A DNA stretch of 64,000 nucleotides, taken from positions 392,860 to 456,859 of the forward strand of contig JAKQEE010000052.1 of NCBI GenBank assembly GCA_029558635.1, given 5' to 3'. This document shows, piece by piece, positions 52,434 through 61,940 of the stretch. The stretch's first letter is position 1. The number at the start of each line of letters is the position of its first letter. The notes below the pieces were generated by a model that saw nothing but the letters and a program-made list of their open reading frames with translations, did no database searches and was not told where the DNA came from. The position numbers and the translations under genes were made by a program. This DNA comes from Pseudomonadota bacterium (GTDB lineage Bacteria; Pseudomonadota; Alphaproteobacteria; Micavibrionales; Micavibrionaceae).

Positions 52434-54017
52434 ATGGACGGATTTCCCATTCTTTCTTTGATTACGTTCCTGCCGTTGGTTGGGGCCATTCTGATGATGT
52501 TCCTCAAAGGCAAGGAACATGACGTGGCTTTGCGCGCCAAGCAAATTGCGCTTTTGGTGTCGGGGCTGACTTTTGTTCTGGTGTTCGGCTTGATGCTCAA
52601 TTTCGATCCGCATACGGCGGAATTCCAGTTTGTCGAAAAGAAAGTCTGGTTCACCTCGATCGGTATTTCCTATCACATGGGGATTGACGGGATTTCGCTG
52701 TTCTTTATTGTCCTTTCTGCGTTTTTGACCCCGATTGCCATTCTGTTCAGCTGGCACTCCATGACCAAGCGGGTGCGCGAATTTATGATCGCGTTTCTGT
52801 TGCTGGAATTCCTGTTGATCGGGACGTTCTGTGCACTGGATGCGATCCTCTTTTATATCTTCTTCGAAGGCGGCTTGATCCCGATGTTTATCATTATCGG
52901 GGTGTGGGGCGGGCCGGACCGGATTTATGCCGCGTATAAATTTGTTCTTTATACGTTGTTCGGGTCTGTTTTGATGCTGCTGGCCTTTATCGCGATGATT
53001 ATGAAGGCCGGAAGCTCGGATATTCAGGTTCTGATGGATACGCAGTTTCCTTCCCATATGCAGACATGGTTGTGGCTAGGGTTGTTTGCTAGTTTCGCGA
53101 TCAAGATTCCGATGTGGCCCGTTCACACGTGGTTGCCTGCGGCGCACGTTGAGGCTCCGACGGCGGGTTCGGTCATTCTGGCCGGTGTGTTGATGAAGAT
53201 GGGTGGTTACGGTTTTCTGCGTTTTATGTTGCCGATGATTCCCGAAGCAACCGAATATTTTACGCCGCTGATTTTCCTGCTCAGTCTTATCGCGTTTATC
53301 TATACGTCGCTGGTTGCTCTGGTCCAGCATGACATGAAAAAGATGATTGCCTATTCGTCGGTGGCGCATATGGGGATTGTGACGCTCGGTATTTTCTCTT
53401 TGACGCCGCAGGGTCTTCAGGGGGCGATCTTTCAAATGATGAGCCACGGTCTTGTTTCCGGAGCGCTCTTTATGGCGGTGGGTGTTGTGTATGACCGCTT
53501 GCATACGCGCGATATCGACAGTTACGGGAATTTGGCCAAGAACATGCCTTTCTATTCGACTGTGTTTGTTATTTTAATGCTGGGATCGGTGGCGTTGCCG
53601 GGGACGTCGGGCTTTATCGGCGAGGTTCTGGTTCTGGTCGGGACGTTTAAAATTGCGCCGTTTGTTGCAACGATTGCGGCGTTCGGGGCGTTGTTGCTGG
53701 GGGCGACCTATATGCTGCGTCTGGCGCGGAAGCTGGTGTTCGGGCCAAAAGTGCATGACAATGCAGCTTTGATGTCGGATCTCGATTTACGCGAGAAGAT
53801 CTGTTTTGTGCCGATTGTTCTGGTGGTGCTGTGGCTTGGTGTTGCTCCGTCCTATTTTCTGGACCGGACCGCGCCAACGGTTGATCATTTGATTGCCCAT
53901 TATCATACCAAGCTGGAGCAGGGGAGGATGATGGAAGCAGAGGGCGCTCCTGAATCGGTTTTGTCCCAGCCGTCTGCCGAGGCAAAAGTCGAACCCACAA
54001 CAGAGGCGGGTGAATAA
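52434..54017 (+). CDS. nuoM: NADH-quinone oxidoreductase subunit M
   Basis: 527 residues, about fourteen transmembrane helices, a proton-pumping antiporter-like subunit. FFEGGLIPMFIIIGVWGG contains the conserved Glu; FAIKIPMWPVHTWLPAAHVE and AYSSVAHMGIVTLGIFSLTP are typical. The last 30 residues (EAEGAPESVLSQPSAEAKVE) are a hydrophilic, Glu/Ala/Pro-rich tail not seen in short NuoM proteins. It overlaps the alternative nuoN GTG start. Confidence 0.97.
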   Translation: MDGFPILSLITFLPLVGAILMMFLKGKEHDVALRAKQIALLVSGLTFVLVFGLMLNFDPHTAEFQFVEKKVWFTSIGISYHMGIDGISLFFIVLSAFLTPIAILFSWHSMTKRVREFMIAFLLLEFLLIGTFCALDAILFYIFFEGGLIPMFIIIGVWGGPDRIYAAYKFVLYTLFGSVLMLLAFIAMIMKAGSSDIQVLMDTQFPSHMQTWLWLGLFASFAIKIPMWPVHTWLPAAHVEAPTAGSVILAGVLMKMGGYGFLRFMLPMIPEATEYFTPLIFLLSLIAFIYTSLVALVQHDMKKMIAYSSVAHMGIVTLGIFSLTPQGLQGAIFQMMSHGLVSGALFMAVGVVYDRLHTRDIDSYGNLAKNMPFYSTVFVILMLGSVALPGTSGFIGEVLVLVGTFKIAPFVATIAAFGALLLGATYMLRLARKLVFGPKVHDNAALMSDLDLREKICFVPIVLVVLWLGVAPSYFLDRTAPTVDHLIAHYHTKLEQGRMMEAEGAPESVLSQPSAEAKVEPTTEAGE

Positions 54018-54018
54018 G

Positions 54019-55473
54019 ATGTCTGGATGGAATTGGATTATGCTCTCTCCTGTTAAAGAAGAAGTGTTTCTAGCGATTGTCGGCATGTTGCTGATGATGT
54101 ATGGCGCGATGCGCGGCAAGGACAAAAGCACGTTTTTTCTGATTACTGCTGTAGCCCTTTCGTTTGGTGCGGTGTTTCTTTCGTCTCTGGCGAGAGGGGT
54201 AGGGGATGCGTTTGACACCTTGAACGGCATGATTGTTGTCGATCAGTTTTCGGTATGGATGAAGACTTTGGTCGCAGGTGGTCTGGCGGTTTCGATGATG
54301 CTGTCTGTGACGTGGCTTAAAGACAATAAGATGATGAAGTTCGAAATTCCTCTCCTTTATCTATTTTCGGGGATCGGGATGTTGTTGATGGTGTCGGTTA
54401 ATAACCTTCTGGCGCTTTATGTATCACTCGAATTGTCATCACTGTCTTTGTATGTGTTGGCTGCGATCCGGCGTGACCATCTGGACTCGACCGAGGCCGG
54501 ATTGAAGTATTTCATTCTGGGAGCCTTGTCGTCGGGGATTTTGTTGTTTGGTATTTCGCTTGTGTACGGTTTTACAGGCAGTTTGTCTTATGCCCAGATT
54601 GCCGTGGCGTTGAGCAATTTTGATGGTTTGCCTGCGGGGGCGATTGTCGGGATGGTGTTTATTCTGGCAGGGATGACCTTCAAAGTTTCCGGTGTGCCGT
54701 TCCATATGTGGACGCCTGACGTTTATCAGGGGGCGCCGACGCCAGTGACTGCTTTGTTTGCTTTGGTGCCGAAGGTGGCGGCTTTTGCGCTGATTATCCG
54801 TCTGGTCACGGGGCCGTTTGCGCCGCTTCACGAGCAGTGGAGCCAGATCATTGAATTTGTTGCCGTGGCGTCGATGGCGGTCGGGGCTTTTGCGGGGTTG
54901 GTGCAGCTTAACTTCAAGCGTCTTCTGGCCTATTCGTCGATTGCGAATGTGGGGTATGCACTGCTCGGTTTGGTTGCGGGCGATCCGGAAGGGGTGGCAT
55001 CGGTTATCCTTTATCTGACCATCTATATGGGTATGACGGCAGGAACTTTTGCTATCTTGATGGGATTGCGGCGTCATGGCTATAACCTCGAAAATATTCC
55101 CGATTTTTCAGGGTTGTCGAAGAAGGCTCCTTTCATGGCTTACTCCCTTGCCGCATTGCTGTTCTCGATGAGCGGGCTGCCGCCTATGGCCGGATTCTTT
55201 GCCAAGTATTTCGTTTTCCAGTCCCTGATCGGGACGGGGCATATCGGTGTGGCGGTGTTCGGTGTTTTGACTTCGGTGATTGCGTCCTATTATTATTTGC
55301 GTGTCATCAAGATCATGATGTTCAACGAGCCTCGCGGCGAGTTTGATCCTGCGGCTTCGCGGTCGCGGACAGTTGTGACGGTCGGTTCGGTAGCGTTCAT
55401 TTTACTATTTACGATTATGCCGAACTATTTTCTCGATCATGCTTTGCTGGCTGCCGGTGCATTGTTCCCCTGA
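54019..55473 (+). CDS. nuoN: NADH-quinone oxidoreductase subunit N
   Basis: 484 residues from the ATG at 54019; a GTG at 54010 overlaps nuoM. The third antiporter-like proton-pumping subunit. LLALYVSLELSSLSLYVLAA carries the helix-5 Glu, and FKVSGVPFHMWTPDVYQGAP with the Lys is a hallmark. KRLLAYSSIANVGYALLGLV follows, and near the end SGLPPMAGFFAKYFVFQSLI. Ordinary length. It is the last nuo gene; its TGA overlaps the birA start (TGATG). Confidence 0.97.
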   Translation: MSGWNWIMLSPVKEEVFLAIVGMLLMMYGAMRGKDKSTFFLITAVALSFGAVFLSSLARGVGDAFDTLNGMIVVDQFSVWMKTLVAGGLAVSMMLSVTWLKDNKMMKFEIPLLYLFSGIGMLLMVSVNNLLALYVSLELSSLSLYVLAAIRRDHLDSTEAGLKYFILGALSSGILLFGISLVYGFTGSLSYAQIAVALSNFDGLPAGAIVGMVFILAGMTFKVSGVPFHMWTPDVYQGAPTPVTALFALVPKVAAFALIIRLVTGPFAPLHEQWSQIIEFVAVASMAVGAFAGLVQLNFKRLLAYSSIANVGYALLGLVAGDPEGVASVILYLTIYMGMTAGTFAILMGLRRHGYNLENIPDFSGLSKKAPFMAYSLAALLFSMSGLPPMAGFFAKYFVFQSLIGTGHIGVAVFGVLTSVIASYYYLRVIKIMMFNEPRGEFDPAASRSRTVVTVGSVAFILLFTIMPNYFLDHALLAAGALFP

Positions 55474-56183
55474 TGTCCGCGTCTTTACCATGGGCTGTGT
55501 TCGAGTATGCGGAAGTTGGCAGTACACAGGACGTTGCCAAGGAAAAATTGGATGGCAGTGTTGTCGCCCCTTTTATGGTTCGGGCCGATCACCAGACCGC
55601 CGGACGCGGACGGGCGGCACGCAGTTGGTCTTCTTTGGCCGGAAATTTACAATCCACTCTTGTTCTTCCTATGGGGTTTGATACCCGTTATGCCGCCAAT
55701 TTTTCTTTTCTGACGGCTGTGGCTCTGTCCGAGACGGTTTGCGGATTTTGTGATGGGCCTTTGCCCAAAATCGAACATAAATGGCCCAATGATGTGTGGG
55801 TGAATGACCGGAAACTTGCAGGGGTTTTGCTGGAAGTCTATAAGGATCATCTATTGATTGGGACGGGCGTCAATATAGCTGCTGCTCCTGACGGAGCAAT
55901 TGCCCTTCATGATGTGGTGTCCTCCGATATTACGCCGTCCTTGTTTCTGGAGCGTTTTCTGTCGTGGATGGATGTATACAGGAAGCAGATGATTGAGGAC
56001 GGGTTTTGTTTCGTTCGTGAAAAATGGTTGGTCAGGGCGCGCGGTATTGGCGGTGAAATTACGGTCAGGACCCCTAATGAAACTTTTCAGGGGGTTTTTG
56101 ACGGAATCGAGGAGGATGGGGCGCTCAGGGTTTTGATTGGACAGGATATGCGGATTATCCATTCCGCCGATGTGTTTTTTTGA
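55473..56183 (+). CDS. birA: Biotin-protein ligase, no N-terminal DNA-binding domain
   Basis: 236 residues. It attaches biotin to the carboxyl carrier protein of acetyl-CoA carboxylase via biotinyl-5'-AMP. AGRGRAARSWSSLAGNLQST is the adenylate-binding loop and HKWPNDVWVNDRKLAGVLLE the biotin-contact motif, followed by IGTGVNIAAAP. A short C-terminal SH3-like domain is present (ARGIGGEITVRTPNETFQGV). No HTH, so unlike E. coli BirA it cannot be a repressor. It links respiration and lipid synthesis only by position and overlaps nuoN by one base. Confidence 0.94.
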   Translation: MSASLPWAVFEYAEVGSTQDVAKEKLDGSVVAPFMVRADHQTAGRGRAARSWSSLAGNLQSTLVLPMGFDTRYAANFSFLTAVALSETVCGFCDGPLPKIEHKWPNDVWVNDRKLAGVLLEVYKDHLLIGTGVNIAAAPDGAIALHDVVSSDITPSLFLERFLSWMDVYRKQMIEDGFCFVREKWLVRARGIGGEITVRTPNETFQGVFDGIEEDGALRVLIGQDMRIIHSADVFF

Positions 56184-56199
56184 AAAGAGGAGGGGCCGG

Positions 56200-56979
56200 A
56201 TGCTGCTCGCCATTGATTGTGGGAATACCAATATTGTTTTTGCCGTGTATGACGGTGCGATGCGCCGTGGTATGTGGCGTTGCAAGACCGACGCCAGCCG
56301 CACTTCTGATGAGTATCTGGCGTTCTTAAGTCAGCATTTCGAGCTTAAAAACCTTCATGTGGCAGATGTTAATGATGTGATTGTATCGTCTGTTGTGCCG
56401 GATGTCGATTTTGCGTTGGAACAGTTGGCGCAAAAGGGGTTTGGTGTTCGTCCACAATTCGTCAAAGGTGACATCACAGCGGAGAGTATCGGCATCAAGG
56501 TCGAGATCGACCGTCCTTCCGAGCTGGGGGCTGATCGTCTGGTCAATGCGGTGGCGGTGCGTGAAGAGTACAAAAAATTGGCGATTGTCATTGATTTCGG
56601 TACGGCGACGACGCTTGATGTCATCGGAGCTGACGGCACTTTTTTCGGCGGCGTGATCGCACCGGGGATCAATCTCTCTATGGCGGCGCTTCACGCTGCT
56701 GCTGCGAAGCTGCCAAAAATCAGCGTCGAGAAACCCGCCCGTGCCATTGGAAAGAATACGGTCGAGGCCATGCAATCCGGCGTGTTTTTCGGCTATGTCG
56801 GGTTGATCGAAGGACTTTTGGGCCGGATGGTGACCGAGTTGGGTGAGACGCCGCTGGTTATTGCGACCGGAGGACTGGCTCCGCTTTTTAAGGATTCCAT
56901 CCCGATGATTTCCGTGGTGGATGAAGAATTGACCCTTAAGGGACTTTTGAGCATTTACGGGCGGCTCAAAAACCGATAA
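56200..56979 (+). CDS. coaX: Type III pantothenate kinase
   Basis: 259 residues from the ATG at 56200 with AGGAGG seven bases upstream. CoaX phosphorylates pantothenate, the first step of coenzyme A synthesis, with an ASKHA fold. MLLAIDCGNTNIVFAVYDGA is the phosphate-1 motif, and IVIDFGTATTLDVIGADGTF the phosphate-2 motif with the catalytic Asp; GGVIAPGINLSMAALHAAAA and VIATGGLAPLF follow. Full length. It is between birA and rnj, in an order seen in many alphaproteobacteria (nuoN-birA-coaX-rnj). Confidence 0.96.
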   Translation: MLLAIDCGNTNIVFAVYDGAMRRGMWRCKTDASRTSDEYLAFLSQHFELKNLHVADVNDVIVSSVVPDVDFALEQLAQKGFGVRPQFVKGDITAESIGIKVEIDRPSELGADRLVNAVAVREEYKKLAIVIDFGTATTLDVIGADGTFFGGVIAPGINLSMAALHAAAAKLPKISVEKPARAIGKNTVEAMQSGVFFGYVGLIEGLLGRMVTELGETPLVIATGGLAPLFKDSIPMISVVDEELTLKGLLSIYGRLKNR

Positions 56980-56989
56980 TGTCCGCGGC

Positions 56990-58684
56990 ATGAGCAAAGC
57001 AGACAAAAAGGTCGGGTATAAGGATTTCGCCAAGGGTTTGTATTTCATTCCTCTGGGGGGGAGTGAACAATTCGGTGTCAATTTCAACCTGTATTGTTGC
57101 GATGGCAAATGGCTAATCATGGATTGCGGGATCGGCTTTGCCGACGAGACTTTCCCGAATGTCGATATTCTTCTTCCCGACCCTGAGTTTATTGAACCTG
57201 TGCGCGAAGATATTGTCGGGATGGTCATCACCCACGCACATGAGGATCATGTTGGTGCTGTGCCCTATCTGTGGCCGCGTTTGAAGTGTCCGATCTATTG
57301 TTCGAAATTTACGGCCGCCGTACTGCGTGCCAAATTCCACGATTTCCCGAATTGCAAAGACGCGGTGATTTATGAGGTTGACACGGAGCAGGATCTGAAG
57401 CTTGAACCGTTTTCGTTGAAGTTCGTTCATGTTGCGCATTCGATTCCGCAGGCCGTGTTGACGCGGATTAAAACACCCTATGGCAATCTGGTTCATACGG
57501 GGGATTGGAACCTTGATCCTGCTCCGGTGATTGATACGCCGACGGATGAAGCGACTCTCAAACACATCGGGGATGAAGGGGTTCTGGCTTATATCGGGGA
57601 TTCGACCAATGCGCCCATTCCGGGCCGCGCGGGTTCGGAAACCGAGGTAGAAGAAGGGCTGCTCAAAGTTTTTCAGGGGCTTGAGGGTAAGCGGATTCTG
57701 ATTACGATGTTTGCGTCCAATGTTGCCCGCATTCAAACTATCTGCCGTACGGCGCAAGCAACAGGGCGCAGTGTGTGTATGTTGGGGCGATCTTTGCACC
57801 GTATGACGGCCAATGCGCATGAATGCGGATATCTGGACGAGTTACAGGGCTTTGTGTCTGAAGGGGATATCGACTCCATTCCTGGTGGTCAGCTGGTGAT
57901 TATTGCCACTGGATCGCAGGGGGAAGCGCGCGCGGCATTGGCACGAATTGCACGTGGTGACTGGAAGGGCGTCAAGCTCGGTCGCGGGGATGTCGCGATT
58001 TTTTCCTCCAAAGCCATTCCTGGGAACGAAAAAGACATCAACAAGGTCAAAAACAATTTGAGCGCATCGGGTGTCCGCGTGATTGATGCTTCGAATGCCG
58101 GTGCGCGTATTCATGTTTCCGGCCACCCGTACCGCGATGAAATTCGTGATATGTACGGGTTCTTGCGCCCTCAGTGTGTCATTCCCGTTCACGGCGAGCA
58201 TGTGATGCTGGTGGCTCAGGCTGGGTTGGCCCATGAGTGTGGCATTAAGCAGGTTATTATTCCCAATAACGGGTCGGTGATTCGTCTGGACGGCGAGCCG
58301 GAGATGATTGATCATGTGCCGACCGGTGTTCTGGCGGTTGAGCCTCAACGGGTGATCAAGGGCGATCATGCAGCCATTCATGAGCGGCGCAAGCTCCAAT
58401 ATTCCGGTGCGGCGGTTATTACAGTGGTATTGGACCGTCAGGGGCGTTTGAAGCAGGACCCGCATATCACCCTGATGGGGTTGATTGACCATAATGACGA
58501 AGGCGAACTGGATTTGCTCGGGGATTTGCAGCAGGAGATCGAGGAAACGCTTCTTGATCTTGCTGAGGATGGTGTGACCGATGATATCCGGATCGAGGAA
58601 GATTTGCGGGTGGCTTGCCGCCGCTATCTTGATCATGTTTTTGGTTTTAAACCAAAGGTTTGTATTCACTTATTGAGGTTCTAG
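56990..58684 (+). CDS. rnj: Ribonuclease J
   Basis: 564 residues. A metallo-beta-lactamase/beta-CASP nuclease with endonuclease and 5'-3' exonuclease activity, used in RNA maturation and decay in alphaproteobacteria. VITHAHEDHVGAVPYLWPRL is the metal-binding HxHxDH motif; YGNLVHTGDWNLDPAPVIDT and YIGDSTNAPIPGRAGSE follow. The beta-CASP part has NVARIQTICRTAQATGRSVC and ARIHVSGHPYRDEIRDMYGF. The C-terminal domain ends ACRRYLDHVFGFKPKVCIHL. Works in parallel with PNPase encoded in the same window. Confidence 0.96.
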   Translation: MSKADKKVGYKDFAKGLYFIPLGGSEQFGVNFNLYCCDGKWLIMDCGIGFADETFPNVDILLPDPEFIEPVREDIVGMVITHAHEDHVGAVPYLWPRLKCPIYCSKFTAAVLRAKFHDFPNCKDAVIYEVDTEQDLKLEPFSLKFVHVAHSIPQAVLTRIKTPYGNLVHTGDWNLDPAPVIDTPTDEATLKHIGDEGVLAYIGDSTNAPIPGRAGSETEVEEGLLKVFQGLEGKRILITMFASNVARIQTICRTAQATGRSVCMLGRSLHRMTANAHECGYLDELQGFVSEGDIDSIPGGQLVIIATGSQGEARAALARIARGDWKGVKLGRGDVAIFSSKAIPGNEKDINKVKNNLSASGVRVIDASNAGARIHVSGHPYRDEIRDMYGFLRPQCVIPVHGEHVMLVAQAGLAHECGIKQVIIPNNGSVIRLDGEPEMIDHVPTGVLAVEPQRVIKGDHAAIHERRKLQYSGAAVITVVLDRQGRLKQDPHITLMGLIDHNDEGELDLLGDLQQEIEETLLDLAEDGVTDDIRIEEDLRVACRRYLDHVFGFKPKVCIHLLRF

Positions 58685-58803
58685 ATTAACTTTCTGGAAT
58701 TCTGTCCCCATTTTCATTTCTTTTGTCGGGGTTGCGTATGGACGGCTGGCCCCAAATGTCATAAGTTTCAAGGGTTACGATATTATTGAGGAGTCGGTTT
58801 GAC

Positions 58804-59367
58804 ATGAAAAAATCCCTGTTTGCTTTGGTGTCTGTTGGTTTGTTCTCCAGTTCTGCGGCTTTCGCCAAAGATCCGACGGACGGGGTGAGTCCGGCGCTCG
58901 CCGTGGGAAGGATTATGTGTGAAAAGATATTTGTGGCGCATCAGCCTGCGCCCGATGTCGCCTATCAACCCGGGGTCGATGTGAACGGCAATCCGGTTGC
59001 TTCTGCGGATGTGGCTCCGTCTCCGGTTTCTGTTCCTGATTTTATGGAAGTGCCGATGACTTATGAATTGGCAAAAGCCATGAAGCTTTCTTTGCCGGAA
59101 GGGGTCGAGATGGATGCCGTGATCGGTACGCTCAAACTCTACAAAAACGGTCATGTTGAATATAACGGTCAGGATATTTCTTCCACGGCTTCCGAGTTTT
59201 GTGGAACGACTCTTCCGGTGGATGCTCCAATTCCACGCGAAAATTTTGAGCCTGAAGCTAACAAAAATCCGACGGCTGGTGCGGTTGCTGCTTCGTCAAC
59301 TGTTGAGGAGCCGAAGCCTGCGCCTGCTTTTGATACCCCTCGCGGGACCGTGAATATGTCGCGTTAG
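58804..59367 (+). CDS. Unknown secreted protein
   Basis: 187 residues from the ATG at 58804 (AGGAG ten bases upstream; the frame is open to 58786). MKKSLFALVSVGLFSSSAAF with the following AKDP is a signal peptide cleaved after AFA. The mature protein is Pro- and Val-rich, with VAYQPGVDVNGNPVASADVA, a helical patch FMEVPMTYELAKAMKLSLPE, two Cys (one in GRIMCEKIF, one in EFCGTTL) and a Pro/Glu/Ala tail. I do not recognise a domain. It lies between rnj and proS on the same strand, with its own ribosome site, and is probably periplasmic. Confidence 0.72.
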   Translation: MKKSLFALVSVGLFSSSAAFAKDPTDGVSPALAVGRIMCEKIFVAHQPAPDVAYQPGVDVNGNPVASADVAPSPVSVPDFMEVPMTYELAKAMKLSLPEGVEMDAVIGTLKLYKNGHVEYNGQDISSTASEFCGTTLPVDAPIPRENFEPEANKNPTAGAVAASSTVEEPKPAPAFDTPRGTVNMSR

Positions 59368-59415
59368 GCCAATTTTTCGATTTTATTTTTTTGATTTTTT
59401 ACAGGTGATTTTATC

Positions 59416-60687
59416 ATGCGTTTTACTTCGCTTACCACAAAGACGGTCAAGGATTCGTCTCAGGCTGATGTCAGTCGCAATGCCCAGCTTCTCTTGCGCG
59501 GCGGGTATGTCGATAAGTTGATGGCGGGGGTTTATACCTATCTGCCCCTTGGTTGTCGTGTGCTCTCGAAAATTGAAAATATCGTTCGTGAGGAGATGAA
59601 CAAAGTCGGCGGGCAGGAAGTTTTGATGCCTGCGCTCCAGCCCCGTGAAATCTGGGATACAACGGAGCGTTGGGATAAGGTGGATGTTCTTTTTAAATTG
59701 ATGGGAGCAGGAGACCGCGAATTAGCTCTGGGGCCGACGCACGAGGAAGTGGTCACTCCGACTATTGGTAAATTTATTCAGTCTTACCGCGATCTACCGA
59801 AGGCCGTGTATCAGATTCAGACCAAGTTTCGGAATGAGCCGCGCGCGAAATCGGGCTTGCTCCGCGGGCGTGAATTCCGCATGAAGGATTTGTATTCGTT
59901 CCATGTTGATCAGGCGAGTCTTGATGCGTTTTACGAGGAAGTGACCGCTGCGTATCATGAAATTTACCGTCGGTGCGGGATCGGAGATATTACATTACTC
60001 ACCTATGCAGGCGGCGGGATTTTCTCGAAATATTCCCACGAATTCCAGACGATCACCGAATATGGCGAAGATACGATTTACCGCATTCCGGGAACCGATA
60101 CGGCGGTCAACAAGGAAATCGTTGATGATGAAGGGGCGATGGCCGATCTGATCCCGAATTACAAAAAGGGTGATGAGAAAAATCTGGAAGAACTGAAAGC
60201 CATCGAGGTTGGAAATATTTTCAAGCTCGGCACGCGGTTTACCAGTGCGTTCGGGATTGAATATGCGGATGAAGCCGGAGCCAAGCAGCCTGTTTTGATG
60301 GGATGTTACGGTCTGGGGCCGAGCCGCGTGATGGGAACGATTGCCGAAGTGTTGAGTGACGATAAAGGTCTGGTTTGGCCGGACGAGGTTGCGCCGTATC
60401 ATGTGCATCTGGTGTCGTTGTGTCGTGACGAGGCGGATATCGACCGGTGCGAAAATCTTTATAATACATTGTGTGAGAAGGGCGTCGAGGTTCTGTATGA
60501 CGACCGTGCGGGCGTACAGGCAGGGGCAAAGCTGGCCGATGCCGATTTGATCGGTATTCCGCGTCGCGTGGTGGTGAGCCCGAAAACCCTTAAAGAGGAT
60601 TCGGTTGAATTCAAGCCGCGCAGTGATGATCAGGCTGTGATTACCCCGATCGAAACCTTTATCAGCGTGTTGATGGAAAAGGATTAG
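59416..60687 (+). CDS. proS: Prolyl-tRNA synthetase, short form
   Basis: 423 residues. Class II synthetase charging tRNA-Pro. Motif 1 covers YTYLPLGCRVLSKIENIVRE, motif 2 is QTKFRNEPRAKSGLLRGREF and motif 3 contains YGLGPSRVMGTIAEVLSDDK. The editing (INS) domain of about 180 residues between motifs 2 and 3 in E. coli is missing, as in alphaproteobacteria, which rely on free-standing trans-editing proteins (YbaK or ProXp-ala type). The anticodon-binding domain (VHLVSLCRDEADIDRCENLY) is present. Starts with a GTG-less ATG at 59416 and is 2 bp from the lolC/E gene. Confidence 0.96.
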   Translation: MRFTSLTTKTVKDSSQADVSRNAQLLLRGGYVDKLMAGVYTYLPLGCRVLSKIENIVREEMNKVGGQEVLMPALQPREIWDTTERWDKVDVLFKLMGAGDRELALGPTHEEVVTPTIGKFIQSYRDLPKAVYQIQTKFRNEPRAKSGLLRGREFRMKDLYSFHVDQASLDAFYEEVTAAYHEIYRRCGIGDITLLTYAGGGIFSKYSHEFQTITEYGEDTIYRIPGTDTAVNKEIVDDEGAMADLIPNYKKGDEKNLEELKAIEVGNIFKLGTRFTSAFGIEYADEAGAKQPVLMGCYGLGPSRVMGTIAEVLSDDKGLVWPDEVAPYHVHLVSLCRDEADIDRCENLYNTLCEKGVEVLYDDRAGVQAGAKLADADLIGIPRRVVVSPKTLKEDSVEFKPRSDDQAVITPIETFISVLMEKD

Positions 60688-60689
60688 AC

Positions 60690-61940
60690 GTGCCGATGTT
60701 TTCTGCTTTTGAAATCATGGTGGCGATGCGGTATCTCAGGGCACGGAAAGCCGAAGGGTTTGTGTCCGTGATTGCCGCGTTTTCCTTCCTCGGGATTATG
60801 CTCGGGGTGGCGACGCTCATCATTGTGATGTCGGTGATGAACGGCTTTCATATTCAACTGGTTGAGCGGATTGTCGGTCTTAACGGGCATCTTAATGTCT
60901 ATACACAAGGCGGGCCGGTGCAGAATTTTGTCGGGCTGTTGAATGATGTCGAGCAGGTTGACGGCGTTGTCTCGGCGGCTCCGGTGGTTGAGGGGCAGGT
61001 TCTGGTCACGGCGGGCGGTACGGCGACGGGTGCTATCGCCCGCGGGTTCACGAAAGAGTATATGGACGAGAAGCCGCTTTTGGCGACGTCGATACTCGAA
61101 GGCAATGTTGATGGTTTTGAAGGCAATTCGGTGGCCATTGGCGTCAAAATGGCCGAACGTTTCAATCTTGGCATTGGTGATACGATCACTCTGATGTCGC
61201 CCAAGGGCAAGTCTTCGCCGTTCGGGACCATTCCGCGCACGGGGCAATATAAAGTCGTGATGATTTTTGATGTCGGGATGTATGAATATAATTCCGGTTA
61301 TGTGTTTATGCCACTCGATACGGCACAGCGTTTCTTTCAGATGCCTGAAACGGCGGTCAGTTTGCTCGAAGTGATGACGGACAGCCCAGACCATGTCGAT
61401 AAGGTCAAAGAAGGTTTGGGAGTGGTGTTGGCCGGACGTGCGGGGGTTTACGATTGGCGCGATTCCAATGCCAGTTTCTTTTCTGCAGTCGAGGTCGAGC
61501 GCAATGTGATGTTCATTATCCTGCTTTTGATCGTCGTGATTGCCGCGTTCAATATTATTTCGAGCATGATTATGCTGGTGAACGACAAGGCGCGGGGCAT
61601 TGCCATTATGCGCACGATGGGCGCGTATCGTTCGAGCATTTTGAAAATCTTTATCCTCACAGGTGCGAGCGTCGGCATACTGGGGACGGCGATGGGCGCG
61701 GTATTGGGTATTTTGTTTGCCATGAATATTGAGGGCATCCGTCGTTTTCTGGAGGGGTTGACGGATACGACCTTGTTTCCCGACGAAATCTATTTCCTGT
61801 CCAAGTTGCCCGCCGTGATTGATTGGACGGAGGTTCTGTTCATTATTATGATCGCGGTTGTTTTGTCGGTCTTGGCCACGGTTTATCCGGCACGGCGCGC
61901 GGCCAATCTAGATCCGGTGGAGGCTTTGCGTTATGAGTAA
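60690..61940 (+). CDS. Lipoprotein-releasing ABC transporter permease LolC/LolE
   Basis: 416 residues from the GTG at 60690 (AAGGA six bases upstream; an ATG at 60696 is an alternative). Member of the LolCE family that extracts lipoproteins from the inner membrane for transfer to LolA. The N-terminal MVAMRYLRARKAEGFVSVIA and SFLGIMLGVATLIIVMSVMN (helix 1), a periplasmic domain (about residues 45-270), and three C-terminal helices are all present. AIMRTMGAYRSSILKIFILT contacts the ATPase, and VLSVLATVYPARRAANLDPV is typical. A single permease gene next to lolD suggests a LolF-like homodimer. Confidence 0.93.
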   Translation: MPMFSAFEIMVAMRYLRARKAEGFVSVIAAFSFLGIMLGVATLIIVMSVMNGFHIQLVERIVGLNGHLNVYTQGGPVQNFVGLLNDVEQVDGVVSAAPVVEGQVLVTAGGTATGAIARGFTKEYMDEKPLLATSILEGNVDGFEGNSVAIGVKMAERFNLGIGDTITLMSPKGKSSPFGTIPRTGQYKVVMIFDVGMYEYNSGYVFMPLDTAQRFFQMPETAVSLLEVMTDSPDHVDKVKEGLGVVLAGRAGVYDWRDSNASFFSAVEVERNVMFIILLLIVVIAAFNIISSMIMLVNDKARGIAIMRTMGAYRSSILKIFILTGASVGILGTAMGAVLGILFAMNIEGIRRFLEGLTDTTLFPDEIYFLSKLPAVIDWTEVLFIIMIAVVLSVLATVYPARRAANLDPVEALRYE